Shown here: in pieces, positions 1 to 7,014 of the stretch
Numbering within the stretch: the first letter of the stretch is position 1
Layout of the letters: every line of letters starts with the position of its first letter
DNA from: Bacillota bacterium
GTDB lineage: Bacteria; Bacillota; Clostridia; Oscillospirales; Oscillospiraceae
Assembly: GCA_029268085.1 (NCBI GenBank)
Contig: JAJUHD010000072.1
Span: 1-11,495 of the forward strand
Length of the DNA stretch: 11,495 nucleotides
Reading direction: 5' to 3'
Program-made: the position numbers and the translations under genes
Notes under the pieces: generated by a model
The model's input: the letters and a program-made list of their open reading frames with translations, nothing else
Databases searched by the model: none
What the model was told of the DNA's origin: nothing

Positions 1-386
1 ACTGCAAAATAAACATTGGGGTAGTCGGCCGCGACCTGCTTGACAGCGTCGCTGTACTGATTGCCGGGAGCAAAGATCATGTCATAGCCGAGATCGCAGT
101 AGCTGATCATAGCATCTGCATAAGCGGACTGGTCAATAGAATCGGTGTAGGCGGTTTCCCAGCCGTTTGCCTTGGCAGCGTCGACCATGCCGTTATAGCA
201 GGCTGCGCCCCAGCCGCCGTCGGAAATGGCGCTGTCGCAGATCATGGCGACTTTGTAGACCTTTGCGTTATCGGGGGCAGTGCTGGCGTCGGTGCCGGAT
301 GCAGCAGCTTCCTTGGAGCCGCCGCCGCAGGCGGTCAGAGTAAGAGCGAGGCATACGACCAGAAGCAGTGAGATCAGTTTCTTCAT
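1..386 (-). CDS. BMP-family ABC transporter substrate-binding lipoprotein (N-terminal part, cut by window edge)
   Basis: This is the extracytoplasmic ligand-binding lipoprotein of the ABC importer encoded just upstream. About 128 codons are visible and the gene runs off the left edge. Residues 1-19 form a lipoprotein signal peptide: MKK, then a hydrophobic stretch ending in the lipobox LTAC with Cys20 as the lipidation site. A Gly/Ser/Ala-rich linker follows, and the mature domain begins near residue 43 with KVYKVAMICDSAISDGGWG. This matches the opening strand and first ligand-loop region of the BMP/PnrA/Med family, which typically binds purine or pyrimidine nucleosides. The later segment FAPGNQYSDAVKQVA also fits that family. 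The start is the ATG at 386, preceded by ACGGAGGAAG at good spacing. It is separated from the upstream permease by 77 nt containing a small hairpin. In many relatives this gene comes first in the operon; here it is last. The family call is firm. Nucleoside as substrate is inferred from family. Confidence 0.9.
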   Translation of the reverse strand, partial: MKKLISLLLVVCLALTLTACGGGSKEAAASGTDASTAPDNAKVYKVAMICDSAISDGGWGAACYNGMVDAAKANGWETAYTDSIDQSAYADAMISYCDLGYDMIFAPGNQYSDAVKQVAADYPNVYFA

Positions 387-432
387 TTTTCTTCCTCCGT
401 TTTGATTTCAATTATTTGTAATCGGAAGTATT

Positions 433-449
433 CGCGCTTATTAAGCGCG
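433..449 (-). other. Short intercistronic stem-loop before the substrate-binding protein gene
   Basis: CGCGCTT and AAGCGCG form a perfect 7-bp stem around a 3-nt loop, 14 bases after the permease stop codon. No T-tract follows on the minus strand, so it is not a convincing terminator. Its position just upstream of the lipoprotein gene suggests a processing or mRNA-stabilising element that could raise the amount of binding protein relative to the permeases. That role is inference. Confidence 0.4.
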
Positions 450-463
450 GAAAGCATCCGTAA

Positions 464-1393
464 TTACCGTTCTTCCCGATAATAGGGCTTGCAGTTGGCC
501 TTCGGTCCGGAGATTTTGTTGCCCAGGATTGTAAGGGCTACTAGCGTCATCACATAGGGAATCATCTGGAAAAGCTGATAAGGGATAAGATTGGTGCCGA
601 CCTGCAGTCTGAGCTGCAGTGCATCGAAGAAGCCGAAAAGCAGGCAGGCGAACATAACGCCCGGCGCGGACCAGCGCCCAAAGATCACGGCAGCAAGCGC
701 GATAAAGCCGCGGCCGGCCACAACGCCGTCGGAATATGTATTTACATAGCAGGTAGTCAGGTAAGCTCCGCCTGCGCCGGCTAAAAAGCCGCAGATGATA
801 CAGGCGAGGTACTTCTGACGTATAACATTTATACCCATCGTCTCTGCTGCCTTCGGATATTCACCGACAGCTTTGTAATTAAGACCAGACTTGGTGCGGT
901 TGAAGTAAATTGCCGTGATTACAACGAGCAGATACGCCAGGTATACCATTGGAGTTTGATCAAACAGCAGTTTTCCAAAAAACGGGATGTCCTTGAGAAC
1001 CGGGATCGCTACGGTCTTCATAAGCGTATCCTGAGCCAGAGTGGAGCTGACCCCGAAAACAACCCGATAGAAGAACGAGGCAAGCGCAGGCGCGAAGATA
1101 TTGATTGCCATGCCGTAGACGATTTGATTGGCGCAGAGCGTGATCGTGCAGAAAGCATAAATCAGGTTAACCGCAACACCTGCCACAGCGGCGCAGAGGA
1201 CGGCAAGATAGGGGTTGCCGGTCCAGTAGCTGATGAGGAAGCCTACCAGCGCACCAAAGGCCATTATGCCGTCAAGCCCAATGTTGACCATGCCGGCACG
1301 TTCTGAATACAGCTCGGCAAGCGCAACTATGAGAAGAGGTGTCGCCATTCGCACGGTGGCAATGATAAGATCAGAAACAGTATTCCCGTCCAT
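464..1393 (-). CDS. ABC transporter permease, BPD_transp_2 family (second permease of BMP-type importer)
   Basis: This is a 309-residue polytopic inner-membrane permease, one of the two membrane subunits of the nucleoside-type importer. It resembles the B. subtilis NupQ/YufQ class. The N-terminal region around residues 14-50 contains AELYSERAGMVNIGLDGIMAFGALVGF, the conserved ERxGxxNIGxEG-type segment of this subfamily. The remainder alternates hydrophobic helices with short loops. The cytoplasmic-loop segment KSGLNYKAVGEYPKAAETMGINV is the usual ATPase-coupling region. The ATG at 1393 lies only 2 nt after the stop of the first permease. Its AAGGAGG lies inside that gene's last codons, indicating translational coupling. 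The tail is short and charged (YYREER). Confidence 0.92.
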   Translation of the reverse strand: MDGNTVSDLIIATVRMATPLLIVALAELYSERAGMVNIGLDGIMAFGALVGFLISYWTGNPYLAVLCAAVAGVAVNLIYAFCTITLCANQIVYGMAINIFAPALASFFYRVVFGVSSTLAQDTLMKTVAIPVLKDIPFFGKLLFDQTPMVYLAYLLVVITAIYFNRTKSGLNYKAVGEYPKAAETMGINVIRQKYLACIICGFLAGAGGAYLTTCYVNTYSDGVVAGRGFIALAAVIFGRWSAPGVMFACLLFGFFDALQLRLQVGTNLIPYQLFQMIPYVMTLVALTILGNKISGPKANCKPYYREER

Positions 1394-1395
1394 AA

Positions 1396-2451
1396 TTATG
1401 CGGCCTCCTTTTTCCCGAAAAGGTTTGTGAAGAACATCTTTACAGTCGGCAGATGCAGCATCGCGGAACCTGCCACTGCAAAAATGATGACCAGAGCCTG
1501 AATGATATCTATAACGCTTGTGGGAACGCCGCTTCCGACCTGCATGGTTGTGGAGCCAACGCGCAGCACCGCGAAGAAGTAGGCGACTATAATGGTTGCG
1601 ATGGGGTCAAGCTGGGCAATGAGCGCTATTGCAACGCCGTCAAAACCGTAGCCGCTGCCGTAGCCGCTTATCAGACGGAACTGGGTGCCAAGGATATCAC
1701 ACGCGCCGCCCAGACCCGCAATAGCGCCGGAAACGACGAAAGCCATAAGTCTGTAGCTTTTGACGGACAAGCCGTTGAACTGGCTGGCCGTAGGGTTGAA
1801 GCCGACCGCTCGCAGCTGGAATCCCTTGGATGTGTTGAACAGGAAGTACCATGTCGCGATACCGACGGCAACGGCGATAACGATACCCCATGTTATGCGA
1901 AGATTAGGAATAATACGTGCGATTTGAGTTGCATCGGGAACAGGCGCCGTCTGAGGAACCGAACCCTCGCGAAGAGCGCTGGTATAAACAAAGCCCATGA
2001 AAAGCACGGCCACATAGTTAAACATGATTGTCGTGATCATTTCGTTCAGACCCCGCCAGCTCTTGAGAAGACCCGGCAGCAATCCCCAGAAGCCGCCGGC
2101 GAGAGTTCCTGCAGCGATAGCCAGAATTGTAATCCAGGGGCCTTCAGCTCCGATAAGCAGCGATACGGCAAGGGCCGCCATCGAGCCGCAGAGGAACTGC
2201 CCTTCGCCGCCCAGATTGAAAACGCCGCAGCGGTATGCGAAGCAGGTGCATAATCCGCAGAATATCAGCGGCATTGAACGGACGATTGTGTTGGATACAT
2301 TTGTAACCGTTCCGAATGCGCCGCGGAAAAGATAGCCCATGGACTGGATCGGATCGGCGCCCAGACACAGAATGATGATCATGCCGATGATAAACGCCAA
2401 AAGAATGGACAGCACCGGAATAAGCACATTCATAATTTTTTTCTTTAACAT
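1396..2451 (-). CDS. ABC transporter permease, BPD_transp_2 family (first permease of BMP-type importer)
   Basis: This is a 351-residue multi-pass membrane protein and the partner of the permease that follows it. It resembles the NupP/YufP class of nucleoside permeases. An N-terminal hydrophobic helix (about residues 9-31) is followed by CFAYRCGVFNLGGEGQFLCGS, the family's conserved FNxGxEGQ segment. The coupling-loop sequence FQLRAVGFNPTASQFNGLSVK is also present. The frame stays open upstream to an ATG at 2484, which would overlap the ATPase gene and add the charged extension MPWRASEGERK. The ATG at 2451 (MLKKKIMN) is preferred because it has a purine-rich GAGGGGGAG site and sits 13 nt after the ATPase stop. 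Confidence 0.92.
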   Translation of the reverse strand: MLKKKIMNVLIPVLSILLAFIIGMIIILCLGADPIQSMGYLFRGAFGTVTNVSNTIVRSMPLIFCGLCTCFAYRCGVFNLGGEGQFLCGSMAALAVSLLIGAEGPWITILAIAAGTLAGGFWGLLPGLLKSWRGLNEMITTIMFNYVAVLFMGFVYTSALREGSVPQTAPVPDATQIARIIPNLRITWGIVIAVAVGIATWYFLFNTSKGFQLRAVGFNPTASQFNGLSVKSYRLMAFVVSGAIAGLGGACDILGTQFRLISGYGSGYGFDGVAIALIAQLDPIATIIVAYFFAVLRVGSTTMQVGSGVPTSVIDIIQALVIIFAVAGSAMLHLPTVKMFFTNLFGKKEAA

Positions 2452-2464
2452 TTTGCGCTCCCCC

Positions 2465-3973
2465 TCACTTGCCCGCCATGGCAAGGCTAATATCCTGAAT
2501 CGGCGGATTATTACCTGAATACTCGCCCATTATCTGTCCTTCAAACAGGACGATGATACGGTCGGAAAGCTGAAGCACCTCGTCAAAATCCGCGCTTATC
2601 AGCAGAACGCCGCAGCCCTTGTCCCGTGCTTCGATCATGCTGTCCCGAACATACCTTGTCGCTCCGATATCAAGCCCGCGGGTGGGATGCACCGCGATGA
2701 GAAGATCAGGTTCGGCTTCAAGCTCACGCGCCAGTATAACCTTCTGCTGGTTGCCGCCGGAAAGATTTCTGGTTTCCTGCGTTACCGACCGGCAGCGAAT
2801 ATCGTATTTCTCGCGGAGCTCCTCGGAGTATTGCCTGATGGCCTTTTTTTTCAAAAACCAGCCGTTAGCTTTGCTGAAGCGGTCTGACTCGGTGGATTTG
2901 AATACCAGATTATCCTCCACGCTCATGTCGCCCACGAGACCCATGAGGTTTCTGTCCTCGGGGATATGGGAGACGTGCTCGTCGATGAAGCTGCGCGGCG
3001 CGAATGTCGCGGGCTTTTTGCCTTTGAGAGCTACCTCCCCGGATTCCGGAACGATCACTCCGGCGGCAATCTGAGCAAGCTGACTCTGACCGTTGCCGTC
3101 AACACCGGCAATGCCGACGATTTCCCCTTTTGCGACACTGAGGCTCACATTGTTCAAACCGCCGTGCTTTAAGCTCTTTTTATAACACACATCCTTGAAT
3201 TCGATAACTGCTTCCCCGGGTTTTTCGACCTTCGCATAGATGGCTTCGGAAAGCTCACGCCCGATCATCAGGTTCGCCAGCTCCTGGCTTGTGGTTTTGT
3301 CCGCGTCCAGCGTACATATCGCTTCACCGGCGCGCAGGATCGTGATGCGGTCGGAAACGTGCAGCACCTCGCGCATCTTGTGGCTGATGAAAATGATGCT
3401 CTTGCCTTCGTTCTTGAGTTTTTCGATAATGCTGTAAAGGCCTTCGACCTCGACATCGGTGAGTGCGGCGGTGGGTTCGTCCAAAACCAGAAGCTCAGCT
3501 CCTCTGTAGAGGGCTTTAAGAATCTCCACGCGCTGCTGGGCTCCGACGGATATCTCCGTAATCTTTGCGTCCATCTCAACGTTCAGACCATACTTCCAGG
3601 AAAGCTCAAGAATCTCTTTTTTTCGTTCCTTGACATCTATAAACGGCTTTTTTGACCGCTTATCCCCGAGGATAATATTTTCAAAAACAGTCATGGCTTC
3701 GACCAGCATGAAATGCTGGTGCACCATGCCGATCCCCAGTTTGACCGCCTGGGCAGGGGACTCAATCTTTACCTTTTTGCCGTGAAGGTATATGCTGCCT
3801 GCTGTTGGCTGGTACAGGCCGATCAGCACGTTCATGAGCGTTGACTTGCCCGCGCCGTTTTCTCCCAGAAGGGTATGTACCTCGCCAGCGCGGACCTCGA
3901 AGTTAATATTGCGATTGGCAAAAAACTCACCGAACTGCTTCGATATACCTTCCATTCTCAGAAGCTCTTCCAT
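2465..3973 (-). CDS. ABC transporter ATP-binding protein with two nucleotide-binding domains (BMP/nucleoside-type importer)
   Basis: This 502-residue ATPase energises the importer; the closest named class is NupO/YufO. NBD1 (about 1-240) carries Walker A GENGAGKST at 37-45, a Q-loop region VHQHFMLVEAMTVFENI near 84-100, the variant signature SVGAQQ at 142-147 and Walker B LLVLDEPTAA with D165 and E166. NBD2 (about 255-500) has a degenerate Walker A, GVDGNGQS at 290-297, with the lysine replaced by glutamine. It also has a canonical signature LSGGNQQK at 404-411 and a degenerate Walker B, LLIAVHPTRG, lacking both acidic residues. This asymmetry is usual for the sugar/nucleoside ATPase family: NBD1 should hydrolyse ATP and NBD2 should not. 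The start is the ATG at 3973 with GAGGGAGA upstream. It is the first gene of the ABC operon. Confidence 0.95.
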   Translation of the reverse strand: MEELLRMEGISKQFGEFFANRNINFEVRAGEVHTLLGENGAGKSTLMNVLIGLYQPTAGSIYLHGKKVKIESPAQAVKLGIGMVHQHFMLVEAMTVFENIILGDKRSKKPFIDVKERKKEILELSWKYGLNVEMDAKITEISVGAQQRVEILKALYRGAELLVLDEPTAALTDVEVEGLYSIIEKLKNEGKSIIFISHKMREVLHVSDRITILRAGEAICTLDADKTTSQELANLMIGRELSEAIYAKVEKPGEAVIEFKDVCYKKSLKHGGLNNVSLSVAKGEIVGIAGVDGNGQSQLAQIAAGVIVPESGEVALKGKKPATFAPRSFIDEHVSHIPEDRNLMGLVGDMSVEDNLVFKSTESDRFSKANGWFLKKKAIRQYSEELREKYDIRCRSVTQETRNLSGGNQQKVILARELEAEPDLLIAVHPTRGLDIGATRYVRDSMIEARDKGCGVLLISADFDEVLQLSDRIIVLFEGQIMGEYSGNNPPIQDISLAMAGK

Positions 3974-4011
3974 TGATCACGTCTCCCTCGTCTGCGGATT
4001 TAACGAAAAAC

Positions 4012-4042
4012 ATAAAAAAATTGCCGTTTTTATACGGCAATT
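4012..4042 (-). terminator. Intrinsic terminator after the response regulator gene
   Basis: AATTGCCGT (4019-4027) and ACGGCAATT (4034-4042) form a 9-bp stem with a 6-nt loop. On the minus strand the stem runs into seven consecutive T residues (4020-4014). It would end or attenuate transcripts coming from the kinase/regulator genes before the ABC operon, whose first codon is about 40 nt further on. The upstream promoter at 4040-4048 overlaps its promoter-proximal arm. Confidence 0.75.
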
Positions 4043-4048
4043 ATAACA
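4040..4048 (-). promoter_or_regulatory. Extended -10 promoter for the ABC operon
   Basis: On the minus strand the sequence reads TGTTATAAT, a perfect extended -10 (TGnTATAAT). No recognisable -35 hexamer is found at 16-18 bp. A start point about 7 nt downstream would lie near 4033, in the loop of the terminator. Lack of a -35 and a direct repeat in its place suggest that an activator is required. Confidence 0.5.
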
Positions 4049-4051
4049 AAC

Positions 4052-4069
4052 GTTCCGTTCGGGAACCGT
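4052..4069 (-). promoter_or_regulatory. Heptamer direct repeat, candidate SARP-type response regulator binding site
   Basis: On the minus strand ACGGTTC (4069-4063) is followed after 4 bp by ACGGAAC (4058-4052), giving an 11-bp period with 5 of 7 bases identical. The second copy ends 6 bp before the TATAAT of the ABC promoter and occupies the -35 zone. SARP regulators are known to bind heptameric direct repeats with 11-bp periodicity just upstream of the -10, and the adjacent gene encodes a SARP-like regulator. The same bases also form an imperfect hairpin (4051-4077, 8-bp stem with one G-T), so an RNA structure is the alternative reading. Confidence 0.4.
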
Positions 4070-4077
4070 ACGGAATG

Positions 4078-4896
4078 TTAATTAATTCTCAAATTATATA
4101 AAATACTTTTCTTTTTTTCGCACATCTGATATATTGCGCTTTCCGCCCAGGCGTATTCTGACATGAATTTTCCGTCAAAACGGGATATTGCGTCAGGCTT
4201 GCCTGCCCAGAAATCGTAATAGTCGCAGGAGACAAGCTCCTTACGTATCCGGCAGTTTCCGCGCTCACGCACAAAGATATCCTCCGCTCGATAATCGCTT
4301 AGCGTATCCTTGAGCTCCTTAATGGTGCGGCGGTAGCCGGTATTGTCAGTGGTTTTGCAGTCGCTGCCTTCCCAGAGACACTCGATTATATCATAAATTG
4401 AAACATTTCGGCCTTCATTATATACACAGAGAGCCATAAGTTCTTTAGCCTTAGCGGAATGAAAACGTACATGTCGGTTATCTACCTGCATTTCAAAGCA
4501 GCCAAAGGTATGAAAACGTACTCTCTTTTCCTGTCGGCTCTGAAGCAGCTTTGCTCGTTCAAGTACGTCAATAATATCATCTCTGTCGAAGGGTTTGAAA
4601 ACCACATAATCAGCCTTCATACGGAGAGCATCCACCGCATAACGAGGATGAGCGGTCACGAACACGATGATAACGCTGGGCCAAAGCGTCCTTATTTTCA
4701 TAGCAAGCTCCATGCCGTTCATCCCCGGCATATCAATATCGAGAAGAGCAAAATCCACCACATTGTGCAGTGCGAATTCCAGCGCGTCCATCGGATCGGT
4801 AAACTTGCCTACGATCTCGAAATCCGGCATATCCGCACATTTGAGCTCGAACAGCTGCATATCGAGCAGCATATCATCCACAAGTATCGTTTTCAT
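4078..4896 (-). CDS. Response regulator: receiver domain plus OmpR-like/SARP-type DNA-binding domain
   Basis: This is a 272-residue cytoplasmic transcription factor, the cognate regulator of the upstream kinase. The receiver domain spans about 1-118, with acidic pair D7/D8, phospho-acceptor D53 in LLDIDMPGMNG, T81 in FVTAH and K101 in VVFKPF. From about 124 a winged-helix segment begins (RFHTFGCFEMQVDNRHVRFHSAKAKELMALC). Together with the later NVSIYDIIECLW, it matches the N-terminal DNA-binding part of SARP-like regulators (COG3947 type). The C-terminal segment FDGKFMSEYAWAES resembles the start of a bacterial transcriptional activation domain. The protein is too short for a full one, so this is a compact or truncated form. 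Its ATG overlaps the kinase stop in ATGA, implying coupled translation. The likely target is the ABC importer operon immediately downstream. Confidence 0.9.
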   Translation of the reverse strand: MKTILVDDMLLDMQLFELKCADMPDFEIVGKFTDPMDALEFALHNVVDFALLDIDMPGMNGMELAMKIRTLWPSVIIVFVTAHPRYAVDALRMKADYVVFKPFDRDDIIDVLERAKLLQSRQEKRVRFHTFGCFEMQVDNRHVRFHSAKAKELMALCVYNEGRNVSIYDIIECLWEGSDCKTTDNTGYRRTIKELKDTLSDYRAEDIFVRERGNCRIRKELVSCDYYDFWAGKPDAISRFDGKFMSEYAWAESAIYQMCEKKKSILYNLRIN

Positions 4897-6371
4897 GTTT
4901 CACACTCCTTGAACAGATCAGCAGGATACCGGAGCACCACCCTTGTTCCCTTGCCGGGCTCGCTCTCCACCGCTATGGAGCAGCCGGGGTGCTTTCTCAT
5001 GCGGGTTTTTATATTCGCGATTCCGACGGAAGCTCTGTCGCTTATATCGTCCGGTATAAAGCCCACGCCGTCATCAGAAACCGTCACCTCATAGAAATCT
5101 CCGTCCCTGCGCAGGCTTACCCGAACGGTACCTCCGCCCACGAGGGGCTTTATCCCATGTACTATGGCATTCTCTACGATGGGCTGTATCGTAAGCACCG
5201 GTATCATAAAATCCGCGTCGAAAACGTCGTACTCCATTTTGAGCCGGTCACCGAGCTGTACGGCGTTGATATCAGCAAATGCCTTCACGGAGCGCATCTC
5301 CTCCTTGAACGGTACAAGGCCGTGCTGCAGGCCGACACTGTCTACCCTGAAGCGGATATACCGTGAAAAATCCTCCGTCATCTTGTATGCAGCATCCGGC
5401 TTAAGCACGATGAGCGCCTGTATGGCATTCAGCGTATGGTAGAAAAAATGCGAGTTTATTTGAGTCAGAAGCACATTGATTCGGTCATATTCAAGTTGTG
5501 ATTGCAGCTCCCTGATGCGATATTCCGTCATTTCCTTATCCATTCTTTTTATGGTCAGAATGCTTGACGTGACCACTGCCGCGACCACGCTCAGCGTTAA
5601 GCTGACGGCGGCGCACAGCCATAGGAAGCCGTGAGCATACCAAGGCTTTTCGGGATATACGGTGACATACCATTCGGTATTCAGGATAGGGAAAGCCCGT
5701 TCATAGGAAGGCTTTTTCGGGCCTGTACCGGAGGAAAGTATGGACTGGCGCGCTCCGGTATCCGGGTTTATGCGCCACAACTCGCATCCGAAGCCTTGCG
5801 ATTTCAGGTTCTGCATTGAGGTGATATCGTTGAGCGCCTCCGGATAATCCAGAGTCACAGAGACTATACCCCAGAAATTGCCTTCAATATATACGGGAAG
5901 CCGTCCCGCGATACCCATGCCTCCCTGCACGAGCTCAAAGGGGCCGGCCATGATCATCTCATCTTTGTCGATTGCAGCCTGCGCCTCTTTATCTCCGGCA
6001 CTTTGGCCCATGAGATTATGTCCGAGAACATCTTCGTTCGCTGTCAGCGGGAAGACGTTGGAAACCACGCCTCCGGGAGCCAGAAGGACGTTGCGGACAC
6101 AGCCTTCCGATACCAGGAGCCGCGCAACCTTTTCAAAGTCCTCGGTACCGCCGTTGTTTTTGATTATGAGCGCCTTAAGAGTTTCGGCTTTGCTGAGCTT
6201 AGCATACAGCACCTCGTAGGTCTGCGCGCTGACGGTGCTGGCTATGTATTTCATCTGTTCACGCTCACGGATCTGTCTGCTGTACTCGATATAAACAGTG
6301 ACAGCCATTAGCAGGACAAGCACAGTTAAAAAAACGTTCAGCACGTTTCCCGACAGCCGTCTCCTTTTCAT
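4893..6371 (-). CDS. CHASE-domain sensor histidine kinase of the LytS/YesM (His_kinase internal) type
   Basis: This membrane sensor kinase has about 492 residues. The layout is TM1 (about 11-28), an extracytoplasmic sensor (about 30-245), TM2 (about 251-275), a short coiled linker (EYRIRELQSQLEYDRIN), a phosphoacceptor region and a HATPase_c domain. The sensor contains VLLAPGGVVSNVFPLTANEDVLGHNL and GPFELVQGGMGIAGRLPVY, hallmarks of a CHASE domain, which binds small ligands. The phosphoacceptor motif is NSHFFYHTLNAIQ (His near 308); the family norm is PHFxxNTLN, so both the proline and the asparagine are changed. ATP-binding boxes are IQPIVENAIVHGI, SDDGVGF and GIANIKTRM. The start is ATG 6371. 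A TTG at 6374 is in frame and is equally well placed relative to the AAAGGAG, so the N-terminus is uncertain by one residue. Confidence 0.9.
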   Translation of the reverse strand: MKRRRLSGNVLNVFLTVLVLLMAVTVYIEYSRQIREREQMKYIASTVSAQTYEVLYAKLSKAETLKALIIKNNGGTEDFEKVARLLVSEGCVRNVLLAPGGVVSNVFPLTANEDVLGHNLMGQSAGDKEAQAAIDKDEMIMAGPFELVQGGMGIAGRLPVYIEGNFWGIVSVTLDYPEALNDITSMQNLKSQGFGCELWRINPDTGARQSILSSGTGPKKPSYERAFPILNTEWYVTVYPEKPWYAHGFLWLCAAVSLTLSVVAAVVTSSILTIKRMDKEMTEYRIRELQSQLEYDRINVLLTQINSHFFYHTLNAIQALIVLKPDAAYKMTEDFSRYIRFRVDSVGLQHGLVPFKEEMRSVKAFADINAVQLGDRLKMEYDVFDADFMIPVLTIQPIVENAIVHGIKPLVGGGTVRVSLRRDGDFYEVTVSDDGVGFIPDDISDRASVGIANIKTRMRKHPGCSIAVESEPGKGTRVVLRYPADLFKECET

Positions 6372-6407
6372 CAACAGTTAGCTCCTTTAATGTCCGTTCT
6401 GTTTATT

Positions 6408-6436
6408 ATTATAGAACAACGTGTGATGTGATGCAA
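6408..6436 (-). promoter_or_regulatory. Sigma-70/sigma-A-like promoter for the kinase-regulator genes
   Basis: On the minus strand TTGCAT (6436-6431) is separated by exactly 17 bp from a perfect TATAAT (6413-6408). The predicted start near 6401 gives a leader of about 30 nt, which contains the AAAGGAG of the kinase gene. The strong hairpin at 6481-6524 insulates it from the upstream operon. Confidence 0.6.
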
Positions 6437-6480
6437 TTACAAAGAATGAGGTGATTTATGGTTATTTCTGAACAAATATT

Positions 6481-6524
6481 TAAAAATCCCGTCCGCCTTG
6501 CAGGTGAGGCGGACGGGATTTTTA
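6481..6524. terminator. Strong bidirectional hairpin terminator closing the arsR-controlled block
   Basis: The left arm 6481-6498 and right arm 6507-6524 are perfectly complementary over 18 bp around an 8-nt loop. A GC-rich core (CCCGTCCGCCT) is flanked by A5/T5, giving a T-run on either strand. It lies 120 nt after the last gene of the block and upstream of the kinase promoter. The rest of the 6375-6643 gap holds the kinase promoter and an 8-bp inverted repeat (TATTGCCC at 6592-6599, GGGCAATA at 6633-6640) with a long loop. Confidence 0.8.
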
Positions 6525-6643
6525 CTTGGCGGAGACTGCGCATACAGCGAAGCCTCATTCGGCGGCCATTGACAAATCCGTCAGCCGTCCTTATTGCCCA
6601 ATAATAATTCCGTAAAAATATAGTGTATTTCCGGGCAATATTT

Positions 6644-6991
6644 TTATCTGACCTTCTGCAGTATCTTAACAACCTCTTCTGTTTTAAGCACTTTGCCGTA
6701 AGAGACGACCTTGCCGTCAACAACCAGAGCAGGTGTTGTCATTACGCCATAGGCCGCGATCTGTGAAAAGTCGGTTACATGGTCAACCGTCGTGTCCATA
6801 CCGAGCTGCTCAAGAGCGGCTTTCGTCGCCGCTTCAAGCTGATTGCATTTTTGGCAGCCGCTGCCTAATATTTTTATTGAAGCGCCTTCGGTCTTGGCGT
6901 TTTCGGCCTTAGCCATGCTTTCCGCGTCACAGTTTCCGCAGCAACAGCTTTTGGGTTCTTCCTTTTTTGTAACCTTTGCAAACAGTCCCAT
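6644..6991 (-). CDS. Small thioredoxin-fold protein, redox-active disulfide protein 2 (TM0996/MTH895) family
   Basis: This is a 115-residue cytoplasmic thiol-redox or metal-handling protein. The thioredoxin-like core begins near residue 38 (SIKILGSGCQKCNQLEAATKAAL) with active-site Cys46 and Cys49 in CQKC. The cis-proline loop MTTPALVVDGKVV contains Pro87. Family members are usually about 75-80 residues. Here an N-terminal extension of about 37 residues carries another cysteine cluster, CCCGNC (16-21), which could bind a soft metal. There is no signal peptide. The start is ATG 6991 with AAAGGAG upstream, 23 nt after the ccdA-like gene. Proteins of this family are often neighbours of ArsP-like permeases, as here. 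The exact substrate is unknown. Confidence 0.88.
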   Translation of the reverse strand: MGLFAKVTKKEEPKSCCCGNCDAESMAKAENAKTEGASIKILGSGCQKCNQLEAATKAALEQLGMDTTVDHVTDFSQIAAYGVMTTPALVVDGKVVSYGKVLKTEEVVKILQKVR

Positions 6992-7014
6992 AAACGATAT
7001 CTCCTTTAGTTATT

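Noticed and set aside
1453..2253. Long plus-strand open frame (266 codons) opposite the first permease
   Set aside because: It is the antisense shadow of a well-supported permease gene; its translation is low-complexity and shows no domain, and no ribosome site supports it.
6458..6604. Plus-strand 48-codon frame with a GAGGTG just before its ATG
   Set aside because: Most of it is the terminator stem and flanking spacer; the peptide is composition-driven and no promoter is visible on the plus strand.
6409..6723. Minus-strand open frame of 104 codons overlapping the end of the small thioredoxin
   Set aside because: It crosses the 18-bp terminator hairpin and the kinase promoter, shares bases with a real gene in another frame, and its Arg-rich translation resembles nothing.
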